Below the pieces are notes generated by a model that saw only the letters and a list, made by a program, of their open reading frames with translations, did not search any database and was not told the origin of the DNA. The position numbers and the translations under genes were made by a program. Of a DNA stretch of 64,000 nucleotides, positions 38,064 through 51,275 are shown piece by piece (position 1 is the stretch's first letter; each line of letters starts with the position of its first letter). The DNA comes from Limimaricola cinnabarinus LL-001 (GTDB taxonomy: Bacteria > Pseudomonadota > Alphaproteobacteria > Rhodobacterales > Rhodobacteraceae), in the NCBI RefSeq assembly GCF_000466965.1, contig NZ_BATB01000001.1, positions 1 through 64,000 of the forward strand, given 5' to 3'.

Positions 38064-38993
38064 ATGACCGCGCAACCGACACCCGCCAACTGGCTCTCCA
38101 TCCTGCTGCTCGGCCTGATCTGGGGCGGAACCTTCGCCGTGGTCCGGCTGGCGCTCGACGGCTATGGTCCGGTCACGGTGGCCTGCGCGCGCACTGCGCT
38201 GGGGGCGGTGGCGATGCTTGGGCTGATGCAGTTGATGCGGCGCCGCGTGCCGCCGCTCACCCGAGCACTGGCGGGCTACCTCGTGGCGATCGGGCTGCTG
38301 TCGACGGCCCTGCCCTTCCTGCTGCTCTCATGGGGGCAGCAATACGTGCCATCGGCCTTCGCGGGGATCTCGATGGCGGCGCTGCCGCTCTTCGTGCTGC
38401 CGCTGGCGGCGCTGTTCTCGGACGAGCCGTTCCACTGGCGCAGCGCCATAGGGGTGGGCGTCGGCTTTCTCGGGGCGCTGGTGCTGATCGGTCCGGGCGT
38501 TCTGGCGCCGGGGGCTGGGCTCTCGGCTTGGGGCCAGATGGCGTGCCTTGCCGCGGCCCTGTCCTACGCGGTGGCGTCGATCCTGACCCGGCGCTGCCCG
38601 CCGATCGACGGCATCGTGCTGACGGCGCTGAGCCTGACGGTCGGGGCGATGGTGCTGGTCCCGGCGATGCTTCTGACCGAAGGGGTGCCGGGCTGGACAG
38701 GCGCGGTGCCGGGCGCGGCGCTGGTGTTCCTCGGCCTGCTGCCCACGGCGCTTGCGGCGCTGATCCGGGTGACGGTGATCCGCTCGGCCGGCTCGGTCTT
38801 CATGACGCTGGTGAACTATCAGGTGCCGGTCTGGTCCATGGCAATCGGCGCCTTGGGTCTGGGCGAGGCGCTGCCTTGGCGGTTCTTCATCGCGCTGGCG
38901 CTGATCCTGACCGGCCTCGGGATCAGCCAGGGCCGAAACCTGCGCGGGTTGCTCGCCCACGGGGCCCCGGCCCGGCAAGGCGGGGCCCGCTAG
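38064..38993 (+). CDS. EamA/DMT-family transporter, 309 aa
   Basis: An inner-membrane protein of the drug/metabolite transporter superfamily with ten hydrophobic segments in two EamA repeats. The first repeat starts NWLSILLLGLIWGGTFAVVR, and the second includes MACLAALSYAVASILTRRC-like sequence. Members export amino acids, metabolites or drugs; the substrate is not predictable. It converges on glmM with a two-base gap. Confidence 0.9.
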   Translation: MTAQPTPANWLSILLLGLIWGGTFAVVRLALDGYGPVTVACARTALGAVAMLGLMQLMRRRVPPLTRALAGYLVAIGLLSTALPFLLLSWGQQYVPSAFAGISMAALPLFVLPLAALFSDEPFHWRSAIGVGVGFLGALVLIGPGVLAPGAGLSAWGQMACLAAALSYAVASILTRRCPPIDGIVLTALSLTVGAMVLVPAMLLTEGVPGWTGAVPGAALVFLGLLPTALAALIRVTVIRSAGSVFMTLVNYQVPVWSMAIGALGLGEALPWRFFIALALILTGLGISQGRNLRGLLAHGAPARQGGAR

Positions 38994-38995
38994 GT

Positions 38996-40338
38996 TCAGG
39001 CGACCGCCTGCACCTCGGCGACGATGCCCTCGACCACCTGCGCGAGTAGCGCGTCATCCTCGCATTCGGCCATGACACGGATCAGCGGCTCGGTGCCGGA
39101 CCTGCGGATCAGCAACCGTCCCTTGCCGTTCAGGAGCCCTTCGGCCTCCGAAATCGCGGTCTTGACCGAGGCCGCATCGAGCGGGTCCTGCCCTGGGGCA
39201 TAGCGGACGTTCTGAAGAAGCTGTGGTACCCGCTCGAATTGGCGCACCAGCGCGCTGGCGGGCTTGCCCGTCTCGATCATCGCGGCGAGGAACTGCAGGC
39301 CCGCCAGCAGCCCGTCCCCGGTGGTGGCGTAATCGGTCATCACGATATGGCCCGACTGTTCGCCGCCCAGATTCCAGCCACCGCGCCGCATCGCCTCGAC
39401 CACGTAGCGGTCGCCGACCTGCGTGCGTTCCAGCGTGAGGCCGCGCGCGGTCATGAACCGCTCCAGCCCGAGATTGGACATCACCGTGGCGACCAGCGTG
39501 CCGCCGCGCAGCCGGTCCTCCGCGGCCCAGCGGCCCGCCATCAGCGCCATCAATTGGTCGCCATCGGCGATCTGGCCGGTCTCGTCGATGATCATCACCC
39601 GATCGGCGTCGCCGTCGAGGCAGATCCCCAGATCCGCGCCCTCCTCGAGCACGCGGGCCGCGGCGTGGCGCGGCGCGGTCGAGCCGCAGTTCTGGTTGAT
39701 GTTGGTGCCATCCGGAGAGACGCCCACCGGGATCACCGTGGCGCCAAGCTCCCACAGCACCTCGGGGGCGACCCTGTAGGCCGCGCCGTTGGCGCAATCG
39801 ATCACCACCTTGAGCCCGTCGAGGCGGCGGCCTTGCGGAAACGTCGCCTTGACCCGCTCGGCATAGCGGAAGCGGCCGTCATCGACACGCTTGGCCCGGC
39901 CTATATTGGCAGCTTGGCAGGCTCGATCTCGCCCGCGACGATGGCCTCGATCTCGGCCTCGGCCTCGTCAGAGAGCTTGAAGCCATCGGGACCGAAGAAC
40001 TTGATGCCGTTGTCGTGGTGCGGGTTGTGGCTGGCCGAGATCATGATGCCGACATCGGCGCGCATCGAATGGGTTAGCAGGCCAACGGCGGGCGTCGGCA
40101 CCGGGCCGAGCAGCAGCGCGTTCATCCCCGTGGAGGTGAGCCCCGCGACCAGCGCGTTCTCGAACATGTAGCCCGACAGCCGCGTGTCCTTGCCGATCAC
40201 CACGCGGTGACCGTTCGAGCCGTCATTGCGGAAGTAACGACCGGCAGCCGCGCCAATCCGGAGCGCGATCTCGGCCGTCATCGGCCAGGTGTTGGCGGTG
40301 CCGCGCACCCCGTCGGTGCCAAAGAGCTTGCGTGTCAT
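38996..40338 (-). CDS. glmM: Phosphoglucosamine mutase, frameshifted
   Basis: Interconverts glucosamine-6- and glucosamine-1-phosphate for peptidoglycan and lipopolysaccharide precursors. The first part ([17 protein letters not shown]) contains the phosphoserine loop [15 protein letters not shown] (Ser101 region). It stops at a TAG (39901-39903) after AKLP. The rest, with the metal-binding [11 protein letters not shown] and the sugar-phosphate loop [14 protein letters not shown], is in another frame. Adding one G to the TTGG run at about 39906 (plus strand) restores exactly 447 codons, close to the normal length. As glmM is essential in most bacteria, a sequence error is likely. The ATG overlaps the folP stop (ATGA). 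Confidence 0.92.
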
Positions 40339-41330
40339 TCGTCCCATCCCATCACTGCTCTGAGCAGGCTCAGCGCCTGCTTCGTTTCCTCGACGTCGTG
40401 CACCCGAAGCACATGCGCCCCCTGCTGCGCCGCGATCAGCGCCACCGCGACCGAGCCGGGCATCCGCGCCTTGGGGGCCTCGGCCCCCGAGATCGTGCCG
40501 ATGAACCGCTTACGCGAGACCCCCAGCAGCAGCGGCAGGCCGAAGCCGTGAAACAGAGGCAGGGCGCGCAGCAGGGCGAGGTTGTGGTGCAGATCCTTGC
40601 CGAAGCCGATGCCCGGGTCCACCAGAAGCCGCGCACGGGCGAGGCCCATCGACAGCGCCGCCTCGATCCGCGCGGCGAGCGCGTCGTGCACCTCGGCCAC
40701 CACGTCGTCGTATCGCGGCGCACGCTGCATGTCGGCGGGGGTGCCCACGGCGTGCATCAGGCACAAGGGCGCATTCGCCTCGGCCACCACGCCCGCGAGA
40801 TCGGGATCGAAGCAAAGCGCCGAGACGTCGTTGATCATGTCGGCGCCTTCGGCGAGCGCCGCGCGGGCGACCGCGGATTTGCGGGTGTCGATCGAGATCG
40901 GCACCGTCATGCCGGCCGCGCGCAGCGCCGCCACCACCGGGACCACGCGGGCGATCTCCTCGGCCACGGGCACCTCCGTCGCGCCGGGCCGGGTCGATTC
41001 GCCGCCGATGTCGAGGATCTCGGCCCCTTGGGCCACGAGCAGCCGCGCCCGCGCCACCGCCGCCTCGCGCGTGGCGTGGTCACCGCCATCCGAAAAGCTG
41101 TCTGGCGTCACGTTGAGGATGCCCATGATCCGGGGTCGGTCGAGCGGCAGGCCGCAGAGCGGCGGCCGCGCAGCGCTCAGCCGGTCGCGCAGCGCGGCGT
41201 CGAGCGCTGCGGCCTCGACCGAGGCACCATCATGGCTGGCATGGGCGAAGCGCGGGCCCGACTGACCGGCCAGCGGCAGGCCCGGCTCGGGCGAGGCGGG
41301 CCAGAGCGGCAGCGGCGCGGCCGGGTTCAA
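40335..41330 (-). CDS. folP: Dihydropteroate synthase, 331 aa
   Basis: Joins dihydropterin pyrophosphate and p-aminobenzoate in folate synthesis. Motifs are [24 protein letters not shown] and the SRKRF loop in [11 protein letters not shown]. The probable start is a TTG at 41330 that overlaps the stop of folB (TTGA), giving a 50-residue N-terminal extension before the conserved core; a later start is also possible. It sits between folB and glmM with four-base overlaps on both sides, so the operon is translationally coupled. Confidence 0.93.
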   Translation of the reverse strand: MNPAAPLPLWPASPEPGLPLAGQSGPRFAHASHDGASVEAAALDAALRDRLSAARPPLCGLPLDRPRIMGILNVTPDSFSDGGDHATREAAVARARLLVAQGAEILDIGGESTRPGATEVPVAEEIARVVPVVAALRAAGMTVPISIDTRKSAVARAALAEGADMINDVSALCFDPDLAGVVAEANAPLCLMHAVGTPADMQRAPRYDDVVAEVHDALAARIEAALSMGLARARLLVDPGIGFGKDLHHNLALLRALPLFHGFGLPLLLGVSRKRFIGTISGAEAPKARMPGSVAVALIAAQQGAHVLRVHDVEETKQALSLLRAVMGWDE

Positions 41331-42229
41331 GACGCCACCCCCGGCAGAGCGATGCGGCGCAGCGGCCGGGTCGTCGCTACGGGCTGTTCCAGCCTTGCCG
41401 CGCCGACCAGCACGATCTCGCGCGCGTCGAGCGTGTCGGCCAGCCAGAAGGCCAGATCGCCAGCTCCCGTGCCCTTGGGCCCATCGAGCGCGCTTACTGC
41501 CATGCGCGCCGGGGCCCAGAGCGTCGCCGCGCCCTTGCGCTGGGCCCAGTCGATCTCGGTGCGGTTGTCGCGCACCTCGACCTCGGGCAATTCGGACGAC
41601 AGCCGCCAAGCCGCCTGATCGAGCGCCAGAAGCTCGATCCGGCCCTGGATCGCCGCGTCGTCGGCCACGGCGGAGACGGCAGGTTCGGTCTCTACGCACA
41701 GGATCAGCGGACCGGGACCGTCGAGCAGCGCCTCGCGCCACGGCGACGGATCCGCCGCCGCTTTGGCCGAGATCAGCACTACGACCGGGCGCGGTGCAGT
41801 CGAGGGCGGGCGTGTGCTGGGCCCGGCGCGCATGATCTCGACCCCGAGCGCGCCGGGGCCGCGATCGAGCTTGCGGATACGCACGAAGACCCGTTCGGCC
41901 TGCGGCTCGGCGAGGATGCGTTCGGCGATGCGCTCGGCCAGCGTCTCGAGCAGGTCGAGCCGCTCGGTCGCCAGCGAATCCGCCACTGCCTCGGTCAGCC
42001 GGTCATAGGAAAGGATGCGGTCCACATCGTCGCCAGCGGAAGGCGCGGGTGCCAGCTCGGCCACGATGTCGAAGGCCAGCCGTTGCGTGGCGCCGCGCTC
42101 GGCGCGAAAGGCGCCGATCTCGACCTCGATGATGTGATCTTGCAGCAGGATGCGGTCGCGCAGGCCGGAGGCCGTCGCCGCGGCGCGGGCCTGCGGATGC
42201 TCGAATGCGTGGCGGGTCTCATCGGTCAT
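41327..42229 (-). CDS. folB: Dihydroneopterin aldolase with C-terminal extension, 300 aa
   Basis: The first 125 residues form a FolB-type domain (RILLQDHIIEVEIGAFRAER and the LLETLAERIAERI stretch), which cleaves dihydroneopterin in folate synthesis. The remaining 170 residues (VVVLISAKAAADPSPWREAL to the end) are an extra domain I do not recognise. A normal FolB is about 120 residues. It is the first gene of folB-folP-glmM and overlaps folP by four bases. Confidence 0.8.
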   Translation of the reverse strand: MTDETRHAFEHPQARAAATASGLRDRILLQDHIIEVEIGAFRAERGATQRLAFDIVAELAPAPSAGDDVDRILSYDRLTEAVADSLATERLDLLETLAERIAERILAEPQAERVFVRIRKLDRGPGALGVEIMRAGPSTRPPSTAPRPVVVLISAKAAADPSPWREALLDGPGPLILCVETEPAVSAVADDAAIQGRIELLALDQAAWRLSSELPEVEVRDNRTEIDWAQRKGAATLWAPARMAVSALDGPKGTGAGDLAFWLADTLDAREIVLVGAARLEQPVATTRPLRRIALPGVAS

Positions 42230-42296
42230 CTGGCCACTCCGGGCTTGCGGGCATGGGGCATCTAACCGTCCCCCGCCCTCCCGGCAAGCACGGGCC

Positions 42297-43022
42297 TCAG
42301 TTCGAGGCGGTGCGGGTGGCCTCGCGGTAGAACAGATGCGCGCCGATCGCGGCGGTCTGTGGGATGCGCCCGGCCCAGGAGGGGTTCACCGCAGTGGTGT
42401 GGTAATGCGTGGCACCGCCGGTCAGCTCGCGCGGGCCGTCGCCGATCATGATCTTGGCAATGCGGCCCAGCTTGCTCCACGAGCCGCGGTCATTGACCGT
42501 GTCGGGGATGCCGTCGCAGGTATAGGAGAACTGACAGGCGTATTTGCGCCCTGTGCCCTGATTGACCACGCCACAGACCGTGCGGGGGTAGTCGGGGCTG
42601 TCGACGCGGTTGAGGATCACCTCGGCCACGGCGAACTGGCCTTTGAGCGACTCGCCGCGCGCCTCGAAATAGAGCGCCTCGGTCAGGCATTCCCATTCCG
42701 CGTCGCCCTTGGCGGCGGGCAGCGATGCCATCAGGACGTCGTAATCCTGCGTGGTCTGGGAGGCGATGCTCAGCCCGCGCTCGGCGGGGGCGGGCAGCGT
42801 GGTAGCCTCGGCGCTGGCGGCGAAGGGAACAATTTCGCCCGAGCCACGTTGTTGCCCCAGAAGCAGAGCGAGCCGGTCTTCCGCAGCGAGGGCCGAGACC
42901 GTGCCATTCTGCGCCGCAGCGGAGCCATCTTCGCTGGCGGTGGCTGGTGCTGCGGCTATCACCGTCGCAAGACAAGCCATCGCGCCAAAGCTGGGCAGGC
43001 GCAGAAAGTTCAGTCGCTTCAT
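42297..43022 (-). CDS. Cell wall hydrolase, SleB-like, 241 aa
   Basis: A secreted peptidoglycan hydrolase. The signal peptide ends near ATASE (about residue 30), followed by a low-complexity linker. The C-terminal hydrolase domain (about residues 105-235) contains [13 protein letters not shown] with the catalytic-type Glu, CQFSYTCDG and [13 protein letters not shown]. The domain resembles spore-cortex-lytic SleB, which in non-sporulating bacteria acts on the cell wall. The gene stands alone. Confidence 0.87.
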   Translation of the reverse strand: MKRLNFLRLPSFGAMACLATVIAAAPATASEDGSAAAQNGTVSALAAEDRLALLLGQQRGSGEIVPFAASAEATTLPAPAERGLSIASQTTQDYDVLMASLPAAKGDAEWECLTEALYFEARGESLKGQFAVAEVILNRVDSPDYPRTVCGVVNQGTGRKYACQFSYTCDGIPDTVNDRGSWSKLGRIAKIMIGDGPRELTGGATHYHTTAVNPSWAGRIPQTAAIGAHLFYREATRTASN

Positions 43023-43179
43023 TGCAGTGTCCCCGGTTCCTCGCGGTATGCCCCGCGCTGGCAGGTGGCGGGGTATGGGAACAGGTCGGGAGTGTCTACC
43101 TTCGCGTCACCCGACTCGTCGGGAACCGGCGATTCCTTGCCACAGTTGCAAGCTGAAAATCGCTTCTGTCCACATGCGG

Positions 43180-45749
<2,570 letters not shown>

Positions 45750-45821
45750 TGCGGCACTCCTTGTCGCCGCAAGATAGGCCGTGCGAGGCGATCCGCCAAG
45801 CACGGCCTTGGTATTAAGCGC

Positions 45822-47882
45822 TCAGCCTTCGATTTTCGTCAGGTCCGCCACCGCGCCGCAGGTCGCGCGGATGCGCGACAGCAGGTTGAGCCGGTTGCGG
45901 CGCAGCACCTGATTGTCGGCGTTGACCTGCACCGCCTCGAAGAAGGCGTCGATCGGGGCGCGCAAGCTTGCCATCGCGGCCATCGCGGCGCCGAAATCCT
46001 CGGATGCCATCGCCGCGTCGATCTTGGGCTGCGCCCCGTCGAGCGCCGCGAAGAGCGCCTTTTCCTCGGCGCTCTCGGCGAATTTCGCGTCGGCGCCATA
46101 GGAATACTCGACCCCGTCCTTTTCCTCGGCCTGGGTCAGGATGTTGTTGGCGCGCCTGAAGCCTTGGGTGAGGTTGGTGCCGTCCTCGGTCTTGAGGAAG
46201 GCCGCCAGCGCCTCGGCCCGGGCCACCAGAAGCGTCAGGTCGTCATTGCCGGGCATGGCGATGCAGGCGTCGATGACGTCATGCGGGATGCCCTCGGCGC
46301 GCAGGTGCACCTTGAGACGGTCGTGGAAGAACGACATGAGGTCGTCGGCGCTGGCGCGCGCGTCGGCCTCGGCGAGCAGGTCGCGCAGCTTCAACCGCAG
46401 CCCGTTCGACAATACCAGACGGATCACCCCCAGCGCGGCGCGGCGCAGCGCGAAAGGGTCCTTGGAGCCGGTGGGCTTTTCGTCAATCGCCCAGAAGCCC
46501 GCCAGCGTGTCGAGCTTGTCCGCCAATGCCACGGCGACCGAGACCGGCGCGGAGGGCACGGCATCGGAGGGACCGAGCGGCTGGTAATGCTCCTGCGCGG
46601 CGGCGGCGATCTCGGGGGAGAGGCCCTGCGCTTGCGCGTAATACCGCCCCATCAGGCCCTGAAGCTCGGGAAACTCGCCGACCATCTCCGAGCGCAGGTC
46701 GGCCTTGGCCACCCGCGCGGCCTTCTCGGCGGCGTCGGCCTCGGCCGAGACCTGCGGCGCGATCTCGCGGGCGAGGGCCGCGATGCGGGCGATGCGGTCG
46801 GACTGGGAGCCGAGCTTGTTGTGGAAGGTGACGTTGGACAGCCCCTCGACCATGGCTTCGAGCCCCCCCGCCTCGACGATGCGCAGGTCGTTCTCCCAGA
46901 AGAACTTGGCATCCGACAGACGCGCGGCGAGCACCTTGCCGTTGCCCGCGAGGATGGTGGCGCCGTGATCCGGCGTCTCGATGTTGGCGACGGTGACGAA
47001 GCGGGTGATCTTGCCCGATCTGGGGTCGCGCACCGAAAAGAACTTCTGGTGCTCCTTCATCGAGGTCTGCAGCACCTCGGGCGGCAGGTCGAGGAACTCC
47101 TCGCCGATCTCGCCCATCAGCACGACGGGCCATTCGACGAGGCCCGACACCTCGTCGAGAAGCCCGCGATCCTCGACCAGAGCGAGCCCTTGGGCGAAGG
47201 CTTGGGACGAGGCTTCGGACCAGATCGTCTCGGCCCGCTCCTCGGCGCGCAGCATCACGCGAGCGCGCTTCAGCTTGGTCTCGTAATCCTCGAAGGAGGA
47301 CACGGTGAACGCATCCGGCCCCATGAAGCGGTGGCCGCGCGTGGCGGCACCGGCCTCGATGCCCTCGATCTGCATCGGCACGACCTGCGCGCCCTGTTCA
47401 TCCGTCAGGATGCACAGGATCGAATGCAGCGGCCGCACCCAACGCAGATCGCCCGCGCCCCAGCGCATCGATTTGGGCCATGGAAAGTTGCGGATCGCCG
47501 CGTCCAGCACCTCGGCCACGATCGCCTGCGCCGACCGCCCCTCATGGGTGATCCGGGCGAAATAGGCCTGACCCTTCTTCTCGTCGCGGATCTCAAGTTG
47601 ATCACGGGTGAGGCCGGTCGAACGCAAAAAGCCCTCGAGCGCCTTTTCCGGCGCGTCGGTGCGCGGGCCCTTGCGCTCCTCGACGGTGTCGCGGCTGGCC
47701 GCGGTCAGCCCCTCGACCGAAAGGGCAAGGCGGCGCGGCGTGTGAAACGCCCCGGCGGAGGCATAGGTGAGGCCGGCTTCGATGAGGCCGTCGGTGACCA
47801 TGCGCTTCAGGTCGTCGGCAGCCTTCGCCTGCATGCGGGCGGGAATTTCCTCGGAAAACAGTTCGATCAGCAGGTCGGGCAT
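45822..47882 (-). CDS. glyS: Glycyl-tRNA synthetase beta subunit, 686 aa
   Basis: The beta chain of the alpha2-beta2 glycyl-tRNA synthetase, holding the tRNA-binding and HD-like domains. It begins [20 protein letters not shown], which is the family signature, and has the DALRRAALG-type motif DPFALRRAALGVIRLVL toward the C-terminus. The length is normal. The ATG overlaps the predicted stop of the small DUF6446 gene between glyQ and glyS. Confidence 0.96.
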   Translation of the reverse strand: MPDLLIELFSEEIPARMQAKAADDLKRMVTDGLIEAGLTYASAGAFHTPRRLALSVEGLTAASRDTVEERKGPRTDAPEKALEGFLRSTGLTRDQLEIRDEKKGQAYFARITHEGRSAQAIVAEVLDAAIRNFPWPKSMRWGAGDLRWVRPLHSILCILTDEQGAQVVPMQIEGIEAGAATRGHRFMGPDAFTVSSFEDYETKLKRARVMLRAEERAETIWSEASSQAFAQGLALVEDRGLLDEVSGLVEWPVVLMGEIGEEFLDLPPEVLQTSMKEHQKFFSVRDPRSGKITRFVTVANIETPDHGATILAGNGKVLAARLSDAKFFWENDLRIVEAGGLEAMVEGLSNVTFHNKLGSQSDRIARIAALAREIAPQVSAEADAAEKAARVAKADLRSEMVGEFPELQGLMGRYYAQAQGLSPEIAAAAQEHYQPLGPSDAVPSAPVSVAVALADKLDTLAGFWAIDEKPTGSKDPFALRRAALGVIRLVLSNGLRLKLRDLLAEADARASADDLMSFFHDRLKVHLRAEGIPHDVIDACIAMPGNDDLTLLVARAEALAAFLKTEDGTNLTQGFRRANNILTQAEEKDGVEYSYGADAKFAESAEEKALFAALDGAQPKIDAAMASEDFGAAMAAMASLRAPIDAFFEAVQVNADNQVLRRNRLNLLSRIRATCGAVADLTKIEG

Positions 47883-48402
47883 CAATAGGTCCTTCGGGTG
47901 GGGTCGGGCATCCGGGCGGGGCCGGGTCGCCGTCGAAGACGATTTCGCCGCAGACGTTGATCTGGTTCCAGGCGAGCGCGCGCCCGTCGGGCATGACGGC
48001 GAGCACGCGGTCGATGCCATAGGGTTCGTTGAGCTTCCAGACATAGGATCGCGCCTGACCGCTCTCGAGCGCCTCGCCCACCTCGCGCGCGTCGAAGCAG
48101 TCGAACCAGCCGGGGGCGACCAGCGGCTCGGCGCGCTCGTGGATCACGGCGTTGTCGAAGGCACTGGCGTCTTCGATGGTCATGCAGGCGCGAAAGCGGA
48201 TCGGCGAGCTGTTGCTGTCGATGGCGCGCAGGTTCGACACGGCGACGGGGACCGGCGCGGCCCGGTCGTCAAGCACCACGACCTCGCCCACTTGGGCCGG
48301 CGTCAGCTCGTCGTAATAGGCATAGACCTGCAGGTACCACATCAGCACGCCCGAGAAGAGCGCGAAGGCCAGCAGCACCGAGATGACGATCCGGGTGATC
48401 AT
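47882..48402 (-). CDS. DUF6446-like membrane protein between glyQ and glyS, frameshifted end
   Basis: A small protein with one N-terminal membrane helix ([20 protein letters not shown]) and a periplasmic domain with Cys residues ([26 protein letters not shown]). It resembles the protein commonly found between glyQ and glyS in Rhodobacteraceae (DUF6446). As written, the frame has no stop and runs 280 bases into glyS. If one C is added at about 47888 (GGACCTATTGA to GGACCCTATTGA), it ends after CPTPPEGPY with a TGATG overlap on the glyS start, giving 173 residues. The function is unknown. Confidence 0.7.
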
Positions 48403-49316
48403 GCGGCGCCACCGGCGCGCGTGGTCACGAAGGCGTCGGCGCAGGCCTTGGCCAGCGCCCGGACGCGGCCGATATAGGCCTGCCGCTCGGTGACCGAAAT
48501 GACGCCGCGCGCGTCGAGCAGGTTGAACAGGTGCGACGCCTTGATCGCCTGATCATAGGCGGGATGCGCCATGACGATGCGCTTGCCGGTGCGCGGGTCC
48601 TCGGCGGGGGCCGACAGGATCTTCGCGCATTCGGCCTCGGCATCCTCGAAATGCCGCAGCAGCATCTCGGGCGTGGCGGTGTCGAAGTTGTGGCGCGAAT
48701 ACTCTTCCTCGGTTTGGCGGAACACGTCGCCGTATTTGAGCGCGATCGGCGCGTCGGGGACGTTGAACGGCATCTCCATGACGTGATCGACGCCGAGCAC
48801 ATACATCGCCAGACGCTCCAGCCCGTAGGTCAGTTCGCCCGAGACGGGGCGGCAGTCATGGCCGCCAACCTGTTGGAAATAGGTGAACTGCGACACCTCC
48901 ATGCCGTCGCACCAGACCTCCCAGCCCAGGCCCCAGGCCCCGAGCGTCGGGCTTTCCCAGTCGTCCTCGACGAAGCGGATGTCGTGCAGGCCGGTGTCGA
49001 TGCCGATGGCGCGCAGCGAGCCGAGATAGAGGTCCTGCAGATCCTTGGGTGAGGGTTTGATGATGACCTGATACTGGTAGTAGTGCTGCAGCCGGTTCGG
49101 GTTCTCGCCGTAGCGCCCGTCGGTGGGACGGCGCGAGGGCTGCACATAGGCCGCGGCCCACGGGTGCGAGCCCAGCGCGCGCAGGGTCGTCGCCGGGTGG
49201 AAAGTGCCCGCGCCGACCTCCATGTCGTAGGGCTGCAGCACCGCACAGCCCTTCGAGGCCCAGTAGGACTGCAGCCGCAGGATGATTTCCTGAAAGGAGC
49301 GGGGAGCGTCGGTCAT
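48399..49316 (-). CDS. glyQ: Glycyl-tRNA synthetase alpha subunit, 305 aa
   Basis: Catalytic alpha subunit that activates glycine and charges tRNA-Gly. Typical class II motifs are [20 protein letters not shown] near the start and [20 protein letters not shown], followed by [15 protein letters not shown]. The length is normal. It is the first gene of glyQ-DUF6446-glyS and overlaps the next gene by four bases. Confidence 0.96.
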   Translation of the reverse strand: MTDAPRSFQEIILRLQSYWASKGCAVLQPYDMEVGAGTFHPATTLRALGSHPWAAAYVQPSRRPTDGRYGENPNRLQHYYQYQVIIKPSPKDLQDLYLGSLRAIGIDTGLHDIRFVEDDWESPTLGAWGLGWEVWCDGMEVSQFTYFQQVGGHDCRPVSGELTYGLERLAMYVLGVDHVMEMPFNVPDAPIALKYGDVFRQTEEEYSRHNFDTATPEMLLRHFEDAEAECAKILSAPAEDPRTGKRIVMAHPAYDQAIKASHLFNLLDARGVISVTERQAYIGRVRALAKACADAFVTTRAGGAA

Positions 49317-49494
49317 CTGGGGGCCTCTCGCGGGTTCACGGATCGCGGGTCTGCTTACGGCGCGGCGCTGATAGCGTCAATCATGGCGCGGGCGCGCAAC
49401 AGCCCCGTTCCGGTGCGGCGCTTTGGCATGGCCCCTGCCCGGGGCAATGCTATGCTCGCAGGCCAGATCCAGAACAACGGGACCCGCGATTCAC

Positions 49495-51267
49495 ATGAAA
49501 CGACTGCTTGCAGCCCTGCTCGCCACCGGTTTCTTCTCTGGCGCGGGATGGGCGCAGGAGGGCGGCGTCTGGCTGCAGGTCGAGGCGTTGCCGACGCTGA
49601 ACCGCGCAGAGAACCGCGCGCGCGCCTATGCGGGGCGTTTCGACGCGGTTTCGGGCTATGCGCTCGGCAGCGGCTGGTACGGCATTGCGCTGGGTCCCTA
49701 CGACCCCGCCGAGGCGCAGCGTCTTCTAGGTGAGTTGAAGGCGGCGGGCGCGGTGCCCGGCGACGCCTTCGTGGCCGACGGGGCGCAGTATCGCTCGCGC
49801 TTCTGGCCGGTAGGCGCGCGCGGCGATGCGCCAGGCCGCGCGCCGGTCGTGGCCGAGACGGCCACCGCGCCGGCGACGCCCTTGCCCGAGGGGGCTGGGC
49901 CGGGGGCGACCTCGCCCGAGGCCCCTGCCCCCGCCCCTCGTGTCGAAACGCTGGCCGAGGCGCGCGCCTCGGAGCGCGATCTCGATCAAGCCGCGCGCGA
50001 AGAGGTGCAGGTCGCGCTGCGCTGGGCCGGGGTCTATGACGCAGGCATCGACGGGGCCTTTGGCACGGGCACCCGCGCCGCCATGGCCGCTTGGCAGCGG
50101 CAGAATGACCATGAGGAAACCGGCGTGCTGACCTCGACGCAGCGCGCGGCGCTCATCAATGCCTATGACGCGGTGCTCGACGGGCTTGACCTCGCGGTGG
50201 TGACTGATGATCAGGCGGGGATCGAGATCGTGATGCCGACCGCTCTCGTCGCGCGCGGCGAGGCGCAGCCGCCCTTAGTGCGCTACGACGCCAGCGGCGA
50301 GGAGGCGGTGCGGGTGCTGCTGATCTCCCAGCCCGGCGACGCGCGGCGTCTCGCCGGGCTCTACGAGATATTGCAGACGCTCGAGCTCGTGCCGCCCGAG
50401 GGGGCGCGCGGGCTCGACACGAACCGCTTCGTGATCGAAGGGGCGGATGACAGCCGCGTCACCCATGTCGAGGCGGCGCTGATCGACGGCGCGATCAAGG
50501 GCTTTGCTCTGGTCTGGCCCGCGAATGACGACAGCCGCCGCGCGCGGGTGCTGTCGGAAATGACGGCGAGCTTCAAGGCGCTGCCGGGTGTGCTCGAACG
50601 CGGCAAGGTACCCGCTGACGAGGCGCAGGCCATTGATCTGGTCTCGGGGCTGCAGATCCGTACACCGCTGCGCGAGCGGGCCGGCGTCTTCGTCGATGCG
50701 CGCGGCATCGTCGCCACGACAACGGAGGCGGTCTCGGGCTGCGGCGACGTGGCGATCGACGGGCAGCTCGGTGCGACGCTAATGATGCAGGACGCGGCTT
50801 CGGGTCTCGCGCTGCTGCGTCCTGCCACGCCGCTGGCCCCGCGGGGGGTCGCCACGTTCCAGACCGGCGTGCCGCGCATCGACGACAAAATCGCCGTGGC
50901 CGGGTTCCCCTATGGCGGCGCGCTGTCGGTGGCGGCGACGACCTTCGGCCGCCTCGCCGATATTCGCGGGCTCGGCGGCGAGGAGGATCTCAAGCGACTC
51001 GACCTGAACGCACAGCCCGGCGATGCGGGCGGGCCGGTGCTCGACATGGGCGGCGCGGTGCTGGGGCTATTGCTGCCGGGCGACCGCCAATCGGGCCGGG
51101 TGCTGCCCTCCGGCGTGGCGCTGGCGCTTGAAAGCGAGGTCGTGCTCACGGCGCTCGAAGCTGCAGGCGTCGAGGCCAAGCGCACCGAGGCGCGTATCGA
51201 AGAGACGGTGCAGGCCGTGGCCCGGCGCGCGGGCGAGATGACGGCGCTGGTGAGCTGCTGGGAGTAA
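49495..51267 (+). CDS. Secreted SPOR/peptidoglycan-binding/trypsin-like protein, catalytically degenerate, 590 aa
   Basis: A signal peptide (MKRLLAALLATGFFSGAGWA) leads into a SPOR-like domain (about 25-105) and a Pro/Ala linker. A peptidoglycan-binding domain 1 module follows (about 160-215: VQVALRWAGVYDAGIDGAFG). A middle domain of unknown type and a C-terminal trypsin-like fold (about 385-565) complete it. The protease motifs are altered: the His position reads GIVATTTEAV instead of a TAAH-type motif, and the Ser motif reads GDAGGP (about residue 509) instead of GDSGGP. It is likely an inactive protease that binds peptidoglycan or proteins in the periplasm. The start is chosen from the signal peptide. 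Confidence 0.75.
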   Translation: MKRLLAALLATGFFSGAGWAQEGGVWLQVEALPTLNRAENRARAYAGRFDAVSGYALGSGWYGIALGPYDPAEAQRLLGELKAAGAVPGDAFVADGAQYRSRFWPVGARGDAPGRAPVVAETATAPATPLPEGAGPGATSPEAPAPAPRVETLAEARASERDLDQAAREEVQVALRWAGVYDAGIDGAFGTGTRAAMAAWQRQNDHEETGVLTSTQRAALINAYDAVLDGLDLAVVTDDQAGIEIVMPTALVARGEAQPPLVRYDASGEEAVRVLLISQPGDARRLAGLYEILQTLELVPPEGARGLDTNRFVIEGADDSRVTHVEAALIDGAIKGFALVWPANDDSRRARVLSEMTASFKALPGVLERGKVPADEAQAIDLVSGLQIRTPLRERAGVFVDARGIVATTTEAVSGCGDVAIDGQLGATLMMQDAASGLALLRPATPLAPRGVATFQTGVPRIDDKIAVAGFPYGGALSVAATTFGRLADIRGLGGEEDLKRLDLNAQPGDAGGPVLDMGGAVLGLLLPGDRQSGRVLPSGVALALESEVVLTALEAAGVEAKRTEARIEETVQAVARRAGEMTALVSCWE

Positions 51268-51275
51268 GGCGCAGG

